A stretch of DNA of 64,000 bases from Saccharospirillaceae bacterium (lineage in GTDB: Bacteria > Pseudomonadota > Gammaproteobacteria > Pseudomonadales > Natronospirillaceae): contig SKIB01000027.1 of assembly GCA_007116635.1 (NCBI GenBank), positions 1-64,000 of the forward strand, given 5' to 3'. Each line of letters starts with the position of its first letter. Position 1 is the stretch's first letter. Position numbers and translations under genes: made by a program. Shown here piece by piece: positions 33,093-43,159 of this stretch. The notes below the pieces were generated by a model. It made no database searches, had not been told where the DNA came from, and saw only the letters and a program-made list of their open reading frames with translations.

Positions 33093-34289
33093 GTGTCAAA
33101 GTTAATATGTTTGATGATGCTTGTTGTGACCTTGCCCGTGATGGCGCAATGGGTCGAGGCTGAGGGGCAGGCTGATGTTCATTATCAAGACCTTGAATCA
33201 GCTCGAATGCGAGCCATACGTGATGCCATGGGGCAGGCCGCGGTTATGGCTGGCGCCCGTGTCCAGGCAGTGAGTGAGAGTCATAATGGCGTGATTAACA
33301 GTGAGTTTGTCCGTATGTCTGGTCATGCCAATCTATCTCAGGTTGAGCTGTTAAATGAGAGTCATCAACAGGGCCGGTATCAGGTACGTATCCGTGCATG
33401 GGCAGAGGGATTAAGTAGCTGTGCTCTTGGTCAGGGTAACCCCTATCAAAAGAGTTTGGCCGTTACCGGCTTTTATTTACAGGATGCAGCAGGTGCCAAT
33501 CTTGGCCAGCTTGGTCAGATTGGCATTGCGGTGGCTCAAGATTTGGTGCGGCGCTGGCAAGGTTCTTCTAGTATTTATGCACTGGATGCCAGTCACACCC
33601 TTATTTACGACAGCCCTGAGACCGCCCCTGTTCATTTTGATGATCGCCATCGACTCAATAATCGTTTGCAGCATGCAGCGCAGGCCATGCAAAGTCAGTA
33701 CGTACTTAGTGGCGTGGTAGAAGCCCTTGGAGCAGGTAATCAAGTTGGCCCAAGCAGTAGAACCGAGCGTTTTGCCAGTCATTTAGGGCTCTCAGGGGCT
33801 GACCGGGCGAGGCAGTACAATCTTAGGGTAATGCTGCACGACAGTTACAGTGGAGCACTGGTTTTTCAGCATTATTATCAGCTTGAAGCAGATTGGACTT
33901 GGGATCGCTTTCGGCAAACAGGCTTTTTAACACCGGCTTTTTTAACAACACCCTATGGGCGCGAGGTCGACAGTCTGCATGCCCAGATTGCCCAAGATAT
34001 GGAGCAAATTCTGGCTTGTCAGCCCTATATGGCCAGTATCAGTGCGGTTGATGGGTCGATAATCAGAGTCTCTCAGCCCGTAGCCTCAGGCATTCGCCCA
34101 GGAGACTTGCTGGCCGTATACCGCACCAGTCATAGCTTTAGTCGTCAACAGGACACCATGGTCAGTCTAACCGACACCAAGGTTAGTGCTAGGGTGGTTC
34201 AGGTTCAGCCAGGATTTTTGGTGGCCGAACTGCCTGTAGAGGCGGCTCGGTTGAACTTGCAAGCAGATGATCTGGTGGTAGCCTGGTGA
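33093..34289 (+). CDS. flgT: Flagellar H-ring protein FlgT
   Basis: A 398-residue periplasmic protein. A short signal peptide (ending VMAQW) precedes the FlgT N domain (ESARMRAIRDAMGQAAVMAGARV), a middle domain with the cysteine-containing CALGQGNPYQKSLAVTGF, and a C-terminal domain (IRPGDLLAVYRTSHSF, FLVAELPVEAARLNLQADD). In Vibrio, FlgT forms the H ring around the basal body and is needed for sodium-driven stator assembly. The start is GTG 33093, with GAGAGG (33081-33086) upstream; earlier in-frame codons lie inside flgP. The gene ends directly at the stop of the convergent nadC. Confidence 0.88.
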   Translation: MSKLICLMMLVVTLPVMAQWVEAEGQADVHYQDLESARMRAIRDAMGQAAVMAGARVQAVSESHNGVINSEFVRMSGHANLSQVELLNESHQQGRYQVRIRAWAEGLSSCALGQGNPYQKSLAVTGFYLQDAAGANLGQLGQIGIAVAQDLVRRWQGSSSIYALDASHTLIYDSPETAPVHFDDRHRLNNRLQHAAQAMQSQYVLSGVVEALGAGNQVGPSSRTERFASHLGLSGADRARQYNLRVMLHDSYSGALVFQHYYQLEADWTWDRFRQTGFLTPAFLTTPYGREVDSLHAQIAQDMEQILACQPYMASISAVDGSIIRVSQPVASGIRPGDLLAVYRTSHSFSRQQDTMVSLTDTKVSARVVQVQPGFLVAELPVEAARLNLQADDLVVAW

Positions 34290-35153
34290 CTAGCTTGTGC
34301 TGGGTATGATGCGCAATGATAAATCATGGGCCTGCAGATGCTTGGTTAGCGCCCCGATACTAAGTCGAACTAAGTTGTTTGGCTTAGGAAGGGCGGCCAA
34401 GTCTTCTAGGCTATAGCCGCCAGAAATTTCCAATTGGCCTGCCCGAAAGTTGCGTTGCCAAGCGGCTTGCAGCATCTCTGTACTAAAGTTGTCCAACATT
34501 ATGTAGTCACAGTCTAATGCAATGGCTTGATCCAGTTGTTCCAGAGTTTCTACCTCTACCTCAATTTTCAAGTCGGGTTGCTGACTTCTGGCGGTAACAA
34601 CCGCTCGCTCAAGGCTTCCGGCAGCGGCAATGTGGTTTTCTTTGATTAGGAACTGATCGTACAGCGCTAGGCGATGGTTGCTACCGCCCGCCAACCAGAC
34701 GGCATATTTTTGCGCTAAGCGCATGCCGGGAATGGTTTTACGGGTGTCCAGCAATAGATAACCATCTGGTAGTTGCTTTAGGTAGTGACTTACAGTTTTT
34801 GCTGTGCCCATCAGGCTTTGTAAAAAATTCAGTGCAGTACGCTCGGCGCTTAGAACTAGGGGGGCAGGCCCTGAAATTTCAGCCAAGACTTGATCCTCGC
34901 TAACAGCTCCTCCTTCTTCTACTAACCAGTTGATGTTGACCTGCTGGCCTGCCAGTTGCACAAACACCTCATCAACCCAGTCCTTACCACAGAGTAGCCC
35001 AGGCTCTCTGCTGATCAGTAGGGCCTTAATCTTCTGCTTGGTGTCCAGTAATTGTGCCGTGACATCACCAGGGCCAAGGTCTTCTTCGAGAGCAAATTGG
35101 ACCTGTTGTCGACGATGCTGGTTAAGTAATGGCCAGTAGCTAGGTGTTTGCAT
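34290..35153 (-). CDS. nadC: Nicotinate-nucleotide pyrophosphorylase (carboxylating)
   Basis: A 287-residue quinolinate phosphoribosyltransferase. Conserved blocks: ALEEDLGPGDVTAQLL near the N-terminus, RTALNFLQSLMGTAK, the substrate-binding LDTRKTIPGMRLAQKYAV, GGSNHRLALYDQFLIKENHI, KIEVEVETLEQ and MLDNFSTEML. It turns quinolinate and PRPP into nicotinate mononucleotide in de novo NAD synthesis. It is divergent from a membrane protein gene; in many gammaproteobacteria nadC is divergent from ampD-ampE. Confidence 0.95.
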   Translation of the reverse strand: MQTPSYWPLLNQHRRQQVQFALEEDLGPGDVTAQLLDTKQKIKALLISREPGLLCGKDWVDEVFVQLAGQQVNINWLVEEGGAVSEDQVLAEISGPAPLVLSAERTALNFLQSLMGTAKTVSHYLKQLPDGYLLLDTRKTIPGMRLAQKYAVWLAGGSNHRLALYDQFLIKENHIAAAGSLERAVVTARSQQPDLKIEVEVETLEQLDQAIALDCDYIMLDNFSTEMLQAAWQRNFRAGQLEISGGYSLEDLAALPKPNNLVRLSIGALTKHLQAHDLSLRIIPSTS

Positions 35154-35221
35154 GCTGCTATTCCTCAGGATAAGGCGCTATTATAGGCTGCTGCGGATTA
35201 GGAACCAAGGAGTCTAGCCCG

Positions 35222-35878
35222 ATGATGCTGGCCGTATTACTAACTGTGTTGTTCTTGCAAGCCATAGCCAAGCAAAGAGGCTGGCCAGATGTGCCTTGGC
35301 TGGCTCCTTGGTTGTCCCCACTGTCGTACTTGCCTAGTGGGCTGCAACTTGCCTTTGCAATCTCGGCTCTATGGTTAATCTATGCCGTGCTGTATGCCTG
35401 GCTAAGCCCTTGGCCAATTTGGTTATGGTTGATGCACTCTGCCTTGCTCTATTCTGCTATGGGGCCTGTCGGGCGCTTGGTTTTGGTGCTAGAGGGGAAG
35501 TTGTTCAAGGGTGTAATGCTGGACAAGGGCCCCAAAGCACTGCTGCTATTGGATCAATGGTGTTGGTATTTGCTTTTCCCATTGATGTCTTATAGTTTTT
35601 TTTCTGTGCCGGGCTTGTTGTTGATAATGCTGCTGCAGCAAGGTCGGTTGGCTCATGCATGGCGTTTGCGACGTGTTATAATGGCCATGGCTGCTTGGCC
35701 TCTGTATCGGTTTTTACAACTCCCGCAACGGCCCATGCTGCCCATTGTTCAGCATCTTTATTTGCTAGCTTCAGAAGCCGCCTTGCAACCAGGGCGGCTC
35801 TATGCACGGCTGCAACAGGGTCGTTGGTGGCTCTGGGGCCTAGCATGCGGTATTGGTTTGCTAAAAATGTTATTATGA
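35222..35878 (+). CDS. Multi-pass membrane protein, possibly AmpE-like
   Basis: A 218-residue, very Leu/Trp-rich protein with about four or five membrane segments (~2-16, 43-65, 68-85, 113-138, 200-217). I recognise no family with certainty. Its place next to nadC, where ampDE usually lies, and the layout of loops followed by a final membrane helix suggest a shortened relative of AmpE (284 residues in E. coli), but no conserved motif confirms it. ampD itself is absent. Consecutive ATG codons occur at 35222 and 35225. Confidence 0.6.
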   Translation: MMLAVLLTVLFLQAIAKQRGWPDVPWLAPWLSPLSYLPSGLQLAFAISALWLIYAVLYAWLSPWPIWLWLMHSALLYSAMGPVGRLVLVLEGKLFKGVMLDKGPKALLLLDQWCWYLLFPLMSYSFFSVPGLLLIMLLQQGRLAHAWRLRRVIMAMAAWPLYRFLQLPQRPMLPIVQHLYLLASEAALQPGRLYARLQQGRWWLWGLACGIGLLKMLL

Positions 35879-35941
35879 TGCCCTAAACAATCATTGTGAT
35901 TCGATTTTTTGCTCCCAAACTAAATACAGTTTTCACTATAA

Positions 35942-36907
<966 letters not shown>

Positions 36908-36930
36908 TTCAATATCAGCAGAGATGACTA

Positions 36931-36958
36931 AAAGAGCAGGCTTTTATCTGCTCTTTTT
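36931..36958. terminator. Intrinsic terminator between trxB and minE
   Basis: AAAGAGCAG (36931-36939) pairs with CTGCTCTTT (36948-36956), followed by two more T and then G. The A-rich left side also gives a U run on the other strand, so it may serve the convergent minCDE transcript. Confidence 0.75.
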
Positions 36959-36990
36959 GTTGGCTCACTTTTAGTCTTGGTGAGCACTCC

Positions 36991-37245
36991 TTAGTTGGGC
37001 AGGGTGACATTGAGTTCGAGAACTGAGTAATTGCCCTCTGAATCCAATTGCACCTGAACGTTATCCGCTTCTATCTCTACATACTTTTGAATAACCAGCA
37101 TCAGATCACGTTGTAAGTCTTGTAGGTAGTCAGGCTGATTCCGTTGGCGGCGCTCATGGGCGACAATTACCTTTAGTCGCTCTTTGGCAACATTCGCAGG
37201 GTTCTTCTCTTGCTCATTTTTGAAAAAGTTAAACAATTTTTTCAT
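36991..37245 (-). CDS. minE: Cell division topological specificity factor MinE
   Basis: An 84-residue protein of the usual MinE length. The N-terminal anti-MinCD helix (NVAKERLKVIVAHERRQR) and the membrane-targeting start (KLFNFF) are visible, then the dimerisation domain (LQRDLMLVIQKYVEIEAD). It drives MinD off the membrane and sets the oscillation that places the division septum at mid-cell. It lies 12 bases after minD on the same strand. Confidence 0.95.
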   Translation of the reverse strand: MKKLFNFFKNEQEKNPANVAKERLKVIVAHERRQRNQPDYLQDLQRDLMLVIQKYVEIEADNVQVQLDSEGNYSVLELNVTLPN

Positions 37246-37257
37246 GCTCCCACCCAG

Positions 37258-38058
37258 TTAGCTGAAAATGCGCTTCAGTAGCCCTTTGCGCTCAATAAAG
37301 CGTAAAGGCCTAGTTTCACCTAAGAAGCGAGCGATCATGTCATCATAGGCCATGCCTGCATCACTGTTTTTATCCATGATGACAGGATGGCCCTGGTTAG
37401 AAGCCTTAAGTACTGATTCAGACTCAGGAATGACACCGATATTTTTGACGCCCAAAATGTCTTCCACATCTTCAATGCTCATCATTTCGCCCTTAGCCAC
37501 TCGATCTGGGTCATAACGGGTAATGAGGAGGTTCTCTTTTACAGAGTCAAGCCCTTCTTGGGCGCGTTGGCTCTTGCTTTGTAATATGCCCAGCATGCGA
37601 TCCGAGTCACGTACCGATGACACCTCTGGGTTGGTAACAATGATGGCTTCATCGGCATAATACATGGCGGTGAAGGCCCCTTGTTCAATACCAGCAGGAG
37701 AGTCACAGATAATAAAGTCAAAGTCTTGGCTAAGCTCATTTAAAACTGCGCCCACGCCTTCAAGAGTTAAGGCTTCTTTTTCTTTGGTTTGGGACGCAGC
37801 AAGAATAAACAAGTTTTCACAGCGTTTATCCTTAATCAATGCTTGCCTAAGGTTAGCATCACCTTGAATCACATTAACGAAGTCATAGACAACGCGACGC
37901 TCACAATCCATGACGATATCAAGGTTGCGCAAACCTATATCAAAGTCAATAACAACGGTTTTATAGCCACGCATGGCTAGGCCCATGCTGAAGGCTGCAC
38001 TAGTGGTTGTTTTGCCAACGCCACCCTTGCCAGAGGTGACTACAATAATCTTAGCCAA
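37258..38058 (-). CDS. minD: Septum site-determining ATPase MinD
   Basis: A 266-residue MinD with deviant Walker A (GKGGVGKTT), switch region (VVIDFDIGLRNLDIVMDCERRVVYDFVN), CDSPAGIE, NPEVSSVRDSDRMLGIL, and the C-terminal amphipathic membrane-targeting helix (RKGLLKRIFS). The start is a TTG at 38058: homologues begin A-x-I-I-V-V-T-S-G-K, and AGAAGGA sits upstream. An upstream in-frame ATG (38106) lies inside minC. It recruits MinC to the membrane and is cycled by MinE. Confidence 0.94.
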   Translation of the reverse strand: MAKIIVVTSGKGGVGKTTTSAAFSMGLAMRGYKTVVIDFDIGLRNLDIVMDCERRVVYDFVNVIQGDANLRQALIKDKRCENLFILAASQTKEKEALTLEGVGAVLNELSQDFDFIICDSPAGIEQGAFTAMYYADEAIIVTNPEVSSVRDSDRMLGILQSKSQRAQEGLDSVKENLLITRYDPDRVAKGEMMSIEDVEDILGVKNIGVIPESESVLKASNQGHPVIMDKNSDAGMAYDDMIARFLGETRPLRFIERKGLLKRIFS

Positions 38059-38071
38059 GGTTGTCTTCCTT

Positions 38072-38761
38072 CTAAAAAGTTTTAAATACGAGCTGTTCGT
38101 TTTCAAGCTGGATCAACTGTGGACCCTGTAATTCTTGGAATTGTTCGTTCAGCATATAGATCCCATTAATGGCAATCAACTCTGCTTGAGTCAAGCCATG
38201 GCAAATAATTTTTGCCTGCGAATTGCCTTGAACGCCTGCCATGGCTCTGCCTCGCAGTTGGCCGTGAATATGAATGTCACCATCGGCCATGACTTCAGCG
38301 CCATCATTAACATTGCCAAGAATGACTAAACTGCTGTTACGAGCATAATGCTGCTGGCCAGATCTGAGGTTGGTTAACACCTCACTGCTCGGTGACGATG
38401 CTTGGCGTTTGCCCGCTTGCTCAGATTTAACAGCAACTGGAGTCAGTAGGCTTAGGCCAAGGCGATGAGCCACATCCTGTAGTTCGGTTTGTACGCTACG
38501 CCAAGCAAACACATTTAGGTTTTGTTCACGCATTAGGTCAATCAGTTGTTCGAGCTGAATATCAGTCAGCTTGAATTGACTGCTGTCTAAACAAAAAGCG
38601 GCATGCTTGAATAGTTCAGGATTGGATTGATAGAGTTCAGCCAGTTGCTTAGCCCAGTGGTTGGGGTTTAATTCTTTAACCACTAGGCTGGTAAAGGGCA
38701 CTTGAGCAGACTTAATCACTAAGGACTGTGACGAGTTAAGTTTGCTATTTTGCCTGCTCAT
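38072..38761 (-). CDS. minC: Septum site-determining protein MinC
   Basis: A 229-residue MinC. The N-terminal domain is fairly divergent ([22 protein letters not shown] start). The C-terminal beta-helix domain has the conserved [45 protein letters not shown] region, in which RSGQQ and the GNV/GAEV motifs contact FtsZ and MinD. It blocks FtsZ assembly away from mid-cell. ATG 38761 has GGAG 6 bases upstream. About 100 bases separate it from corC, which has the same direction. Confidence 0.93.
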   Translation of the reverse strand: MSRQNSKLNSSQSLVIKSAQVPFTSLVVKELNPNHWAKQLAELYQSNPELFKHAAFCLDSSQFKLTDIQLEQLIDLMREQNLNVFAWRSVQTELQDVAHRLGLSLLTPVAVKSEQAGKRQASSPSSEVLTNLRSGQQHYARNSSLVILGNVNDGAEVMADGDIHIHGQLRGRAMAGVQGNSQAKIICHGLTQAELIAINGIYMLNEQFQELQGPQLIQLENEQLVFKTF

Positions 38762-38862
38762 GAGCAGCTCCAAACAAGTTTGCAAATGTATTTGATTTAA
38801 TAATGTCGCAATTGAATAGGCTTGTCAGCAAAAATTAATCAGTTGTGAAGAATTCTGGTGTT

Positions 38863-39723
38863 CTAGGCATCAAGGGCACTGACTTTCAGGAGGTGCAACC
38901 GCCTGTTGTCAGCCTGGGCAATTTCGAATTTAAGACCCTTGATCACTACCTGTTCTTGCTTACGTGGCATGCGGCCAAAACTATGTAAGACAATGCCGCC
39001 AACGGTATCAAACTCTTCGTCAGAAAAGTCACTGCCAATTTGGTTGTTAAACTCGTCGATTGGTGTCAGTGCCCGCACTAGCCATTGGCCATTTTCTTGT
39101 TCACGTATGTTTGAAACCTCTTCTTCGTCATGCTCATCTTCGATGTCACCAACGATTTCTTCCAGTACATCTTCAATAGTGGCTAGGCCAGCGATACCGC
39201 CATACTCATCAATGACCACTGCTAGATGGTTGCGGTTATTGCGAAAATCTTTTAACAGCGGGTTAAGTCTTTTGCTCTCAGGAACAAAGTAAGGTTGGCG
39301 CAACAGGCTATGCAATTCTTGATTGGCATGATTAAGGTTGAAACCTGTCGAGTGCAGCAATGCCAGTAAGTCTTTAGCGAGCAATACACCAATCACTTTG
39401 TCCCCAGCGTCGTTGAGCATAGGGTATCGAGAGTGAGCGCTGTCTATGATGATTGGCAACATATCCTCAATGCGTTGTTGTGGTGTTAAGCAAATCATCT
39501 GGTTGCGAGGAATCATGATGTCTCGAACGTGCAAGTCGGTAACTTCTATGGCACCTTCAATGATGGCTAGAGTTTCTACAGAAACTAACTCTTGCTCGGC
39601 TGCGGCTTTAATTAATTCTACCAGTTCGCTTTGGTTGCTAGGTGGTTGCGTGCCAAATAGGTCACCCACCTTACTAAGCCAACTTTTACGGCTGCTTAAT
39701 TGGCCAGACTTGTCGTCGTTCAT
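38863..39723 (-). CDS. corC: CorC/HlyC-family CBS-domain protein
   Basis: A 286-residue soluble protein: two CBS domains (TDLHVRDIMIPRNQMICL ~47-65, then VIDEYGGIAGLATIEDVLEEIVGDIEDEHDEE) and a C-terminal CorC/HlyC domain (FNNQIGSDFSDEEFDTVGGIV, HSFGRMPRKQEQV). It has no transmembrane domain, like E. coli CorC/YbeX, a protein tied to magnesium and cobalt efflux and ribosome maturation. Its GDI/DEDDEE segment could bind Mg. The start overlaps the end of ybeY by 4 bases. In many relatives lnt follows; here minCDE does. Confidence 0.92.
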   Translation of the reverse strand: MNDDKSGQLSSRKSWLSKVGDLFGTQPPSNQSELVELIKAAAEQELVSVETLAIIEGAIEVTDLHVRDIMIPRNQMICLTPQQRIEDMLPIIIDSAHSRYPMLNDAGDKVIGVLLAKDLLALLHSTGFNLNHANQELHSLLRQPYFVPESKRLNPLLKDFRNNRNHLAVVIDEYGGIAGLATIEDVLEEIVGDIEDEHDEEEVSNIREQENGQWLVRALTPIDEFNNQIGSDFSDEEFDTVGGIVLHSFGRMPRKQEQVVIKGLKFEIAQADNRRLHLLKVSALDA

Positions 39724-40181
39724 AATCCTTGGTCTTGGTAGGGGTTAGCGATATGGATTTTAGCAAGCAATTGTTGCTCAAGGGTTTCCATTTCTTCGGC
39801 TTCGTCATCGGTTTGGTGGTCATAGCCTAACAGATGCAGTAAACCATGTACTAGCATATGAGCCCAATGATCGAAATATTTTTTCCCTTGTTGCTCTGCT
39901 TCTTGCCACACCACCTCAGGGCAGATAGCTAGGTCTCCTAGGAGATTTTGTTCTACTTCAGGAAAACCAGGAGGGTATTCAAAAGGGAAGGATAAGACAT
40001 TGGTGGCATAATCTTTGCCACGAAAGTCTTTGTTGAGCTGGCGAATTTCGATGCTGTCAACGATTCGAACACAGCACTCCAGCTGTTGATGGTCACCTGG
40101 GATGAGTTGCGCCCATTGTTGCAGTTGCTGTTTGCTGGGTAAGGGGGTGAAGTCGGTATCGATCAGCAGATCAAGATTCAT
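39720..40181 (-). CDS. ybeY: Endoribonuclease YbeY
   Basis: A 153-residue protein with the UPF0054 zinc site HMLVHGLLHLLGYDH (three His) and the preceding LNKDFRGKDYATNVLSFPFE. YbeY acts in 16S rRNA 3' end maturation and ribosome quality control. The start ATG 40181 overlaps the end of phoH by 11 bases; ATG 40193 (adding four residues, MSPT) is possible. It overlaps corC downstream by 4 bases. This is the standard phoH-ybeY-corC order, so all are likely in one transcript. Confidence 0.94.
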   Translation of the reverse strand: MNLDLLIDTDFTPLPSKQQLQQWAQLIPGDHQQLECCVRIVDSIEIRQLNKDFRGKDYATNVLSFPFEYPPGFPEVEQNLLGDLAICPEVVWQEAEQQGKKYFDHWAHMLVHGLLHLLGYDHQTDDEAEEMETLEQQLLAKIHIANPYQDQGL

Positions 40182-41148
40182 GGTTGGACTCATGCTGTTC
40201 GTAGGCATCCACAATGCGTTGTACTAAGGGGTGGCGAACCACATCCTTGGATTGGAAGAAGCTGAAGCTAAGACCCGGCACAGGCTGAAGGATATCTAGG
40301 GCGTGCTTAAGGCCAGAAGCTTGGCCTCGGGGGAGGTCAATCTGAGTTGGGTCTCCGGTAATCACTGCCGTGGAGCCAAAACCGATGCGAGTGAGGAACA
40401 TTTTCATTTGCTCGCGGGTGGTGTTCTGGCTTTCGTCAAGGATAACAAAAGCATGGCTTAGAGTGCGGCCACGCATGTAAGCCAAAGGAGCGATCTCAAT
40501 GATGTTGCGTTCAATCATCCGGTCGACCTTTTCAAAGCCCAGCATCTCGTATAACGCATCGAAGAGAGGTCGCAAGTAGGGATCGACTTTTTGACTTAGA
40601 TCACCCGGTAGGAAGCCCAGCTTTTCTCCTGCTTCAACCGCAGGCCTGACCAGAATGATGCGTTTGACCTCATCCTTGGTTAAGGCTTGGACAGCACAGG
40701 CCACCGCCAAAAAGGTTTTACCCGTACCAGCAGGGCCAATACCAAAATTGATATCATTGGTCATCACCTGGTGTACATAGGCTTTTTGATTTGGGCTTCT
40801 GGGGCGGATTAGTGCTTTAGGGGTGTTGACCACATAGAGTTTATCTTGGTGTGGTTCGACCTGAGTCATGGCCTGTTGGGCGATGTGGCTGCTAAGAGCA
40901 AGGTGTACGTCATCAGCTAAGATCTCGTGGTCTTTGGTCTGTTGGTACAGCTCCTCAAGTAATAGCTGTGCAGCCTGGCATTGATCCTGCTCGCCTATGA
41001 GTTCAAATTCATTGCCTCGGTTAAATATCCGTACATCCAATCGTTGACCAATAAGTTGTAAATGATCATTGGCCAGACCGCATAGGTTGGCCAGTCTTCT
41101 GGGGTGATTGGGCTGTAATGCAAAGTTAAGGGAAAAATCGGTATTCAA
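40171..41148 (-). CDS. ybeZ: PhoH-like ATPase (YbeZ)
   Basis: A 325-residue protein. The P-loop GIGPAGTGKTFLAVACAVQAL, RPAVEAGEKLGFLPGDLSQKVDPYLRPLFDALYEMLGFEKVD, the Walker B FVILDESQNTT and ITGDPTQIDLP match E. coli YbeZ closely. It is an RNA-helicase-like ATPase that works with YbeY. The apparent start is TTG 41148; the first 80 residues are more divergent, with a KH-like fold before the ATPase. No good ribosome-binding site is seen, so the exact start is uncertain. It is 15 bases from miaB. Confidence 0.93.
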   Translation of the reverse strand: MNTDFSLNFALQPNHPRRLANLCGLANDHLQLIGQRLDVRIFNRGNEFELIGEQDQCQAAQLLLEELYQQTKDHEILADDVHLALSSHIAQQAMTQVEPHQDKLYVVNTPKALIRPRSPNQKAYVHQVMTNDINFGIGPAGTGKTFLAVACAVQALTKDEVKRIILVRPAVEAGEKLGFLPGDLSQKVDPYLRPLFDALYEMLGFEKVDRMIERNIIEIAPLAYMRGRTLSHAFVILDESQNTTREQMKMFLTRIGFGSTAVITGDPTQIDLPRGQASGLKHALDILQPVPGLSFSFFQSKDVVRHPLVQRIVDAYEQHESNHES

Positions 41149-41163
41149 AATACTTACACTCTG

Positions 41164-42510
41164 TTAATAGGCTAGTTCAGGATTGATGAGTTCCCCGCGA
41201 AGAGCGTTAGGAAAGGCCTGAGTTATACGTACTTGGACAAACTTGCCGATCAGGTTGTCATCTAAGCAATGGAAGTAGGTCTCACGATTATTTTCGGTCC
41301 GGCCGGACAGGTCGCCAGGGTCTTTGCTGCTGCGACCACTGACCAGCACAATTTGGATGCTGCCAATCATTTGTTCGCTAATGCGCGCAGCCTGCTGCAG
41401 GATGCGTTGTTGAAGCAGTGCCAAGCGCTGCTTTTTTATTGCTTCTTCGGTTTCGTCAGTCAGTTGTGCTGCAGGGGTGCCTGGTCTTGGGCTATAAATA
41501 AAGCTGAAGGAATGGTCAAAGCCAATCTCGGCAATCAGGTTCATGGTGTCCAAGAAGTCTTGTTCTGTTTCGCCAGGAAAGCCAATGATGAAATCGCTAG
41601 AAAAACTTATGGCTGGTCTGTTTGCTCGGATCCGCTGCATTTTATCAATGTATTCTTGACGATTATGGCCACGTTTCATGGCCTTAAGGATATTGTCTGA
41701 GCCACTTTGCACTGGTAAATGCAAATGGCTAACCAGTTCAGGTACATCTTTATAGACATCCACCAGACTATCGGAAAACTCAACCGGATGAGAGGTGGTG
41801 AAACGAATGCGGTCAATACCTTCTACTTGAGCACAGACGGTAATGAGTTCAGCAAGATCGGCAAAATCACCCTCGGCCTTGAGGCCTTGGTAGGCATTTA
41901 CGTTCTGGCCTAGGAAGTTGATCTCACGCACACCTTGTTTGGCAAGGTGCACAACCTCGGCTAATACGTCCGCATAGGGCCTGCTTACTTCTTCACCCCT
42001 GGTGTAGGGTACTACACAGAAGGTACAGTACTTGGAACAGCCTTCCATAATAGAGACAAAGGCTGACACACCATTACTGCTTGGCGCAGGTAAATGGTCG
42101 AACTTTTCAATTTCAGGGAAGGTTACGTCCACTACGGCAATCTTGCTTTGCTCTGAGCTGGCATCAAGCATGCTGGGAACTCGATGTAGGCTCTGTGGGC
42201 CAAAAATGAGGTCAACAAAGGGGGCGCGTTTACTAATGTTTTCGCCTTCCTGACTGGCGACGCAACCACCTACACCAATTTTGAGATCAGGTTTGGCTTG
42301 CTTTAACTTTTTCCAGCGCCCGAGCTGATGAAATACCTTTTCCTGTGCTTTTTCTCGAATCGAGCAGGTGTTAAGTAGAATGACATCGGCTTCATTTTCG
42401 TTATCCGTCAGTTCCATAGCGTGGCTTTCGTGCAGCAGGTCTTTGATGCGATCAGAGTCATACTCATTCATCTGACAGCCATGGGTTTTGATGAATAATT
42501 TTTTGGTCAT
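41164..42510 (-). CDS. miaB: tRNA-2-methylthio-N6-dimethylallyladenosine synthase MiaB
   Basis: A 448-residue methylthiotransferase. The N-terminal MTTase domain carries cysteines in [24 protein letters not shown] and [10 protein letters not shown]. The radical SAM cluster is in [18 protein letters not shown], and the TRAM domain ends the protein ([24 protein letters not shown]). It adds a methylthio group to i6A37 of tRNAs and needs two 4Fe-4S clusters. It heads the run miaB-ybeZ-ybeY-corC. The 232-base gap upstream shared with the divergent gene at 42743 must hold its promoter; I see no clear operator there. Confidence 0.95.
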   Translation of the reverse strand: MTKKLFIKTHGCQMNEYDSDRIKDLLHESHAMELTDNENEADVILLNTCSIREKAQEKVFHQLGRWKKLKQAKPDLKIGVGGCVASQEGENISKRAPFVDLIFGPQSLHRVPSMLDASSEQSKIAVVDVTFPEIEKFDHLPAPSSNGVSAFVSIMEGCSKYCTFCVVPYTRGEEVSRPYADVLAEVVHLAKQGVREINFLGQNVNAYQGLKAEGDFADLAELITVCAQVEGIDRIRFTTSHPVEFSDSLVDVYKDVPELVSHLHLPVQSGSDNILKAMKRGHNRQEYIDKMQRIRANRPAISFSSDFIIGFPGETEQDFLDTMNLIAEIGFDHSFSFIYSPRPGTPAAQLTDETEEAIKKQRLALLQQRILQQAARISEQMIGSIQIVLVSGRSSKDPGDLSGRTENNRETYFHCLDDNLIGKFVQVRITQAFPNALRGELINPELAY

Positions 42511-42742
42511 GGGTTGGGCGTCTATTGTCTGAAAATTTAATCGCTGGATTATATGTCTAAGGCCAGTAAATAACCAGTTTCAAGGCCTTTGCTAGCTTAT
42601 TTTGGTCGATGTGGCGTCATTCGCTTGTCAGTCTATGGCCGGGTGGTGAGTCGGGATTTTGGCGCTATGCACTTTGCTTGTATCTGACACTGGCTAGATC
42701 TGCAATAAGCAGGCTAGACTGTTTTTGAAAGACACAGGAGTA

Positions 42743-43159
42743 ATGATGCGCAACCTGTTGCTATTATTTTCAATTGCCACGGCACTGCTGTTGTTGTGGT
42801 CTGCCTCTCGGCCTATTTTAGCTGTGCAACAACCTGTTGTTGAGCAACAGTTATCTGTTGCTGGAGGGCCGGTAGGGGGCTCTGATGCAAGCACTTTAGC
42901 CATGGCTGCAGATCACTTTCCAGAGCCGGCCTTGGCTTTAAATCAGATGATAGGGCCGCGTCTGAGGGTTCAATCCGAAGCGACTGGTGAGGGCTTCGCG
43001 GAGCAATTAGCGGTGTTTGTGGCTCGCTTTACCGCTAAACCATCTGATGAGCATGTTTTGGAGTTGCCGCAGGGCAAGGTGATTGACTTGCGTGAACTGG
43101 GTCAATCGGTACTGGTTGTACGAGATATAGATGGGGAATGGTATTTTGATGAGTTTTAG
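42743..43159 (+). CDS. Small exported protein coupled to a metalloprotease gene
   Basis: I do not recognise this 138-residue protein. It has a hydrophobic signal or anchor (LLLLFSIATALLLLWSASRPILA) and a predicted periplasmic part whose second half (GEGFAEQLAVFVARF, VIDLRELGQSVLVVRDIDGEWYF) looks alpha then beta. AGGAG (42736-42740) stands before ATG 42743. Its last 11 bases overlap the start of the metalloprotease gene, so the two are translated together. It may be a partner, inhibitor or propeptide-like chaperone of that protease; this is only suggested by the coupling. Confidence 0.68.
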   Translation: MMRNLLLLFSIATALLLLWSASRPILAVQQPVVEQQLSVAGGPVGGSDASTLAMAADHFPEPALALNQMIGPRLRVQSEATGEGFAEQLAVFVARFTAKPSDEHVLELPQGKVIDLRELGQSVLVVRDIDGEWYFDEF

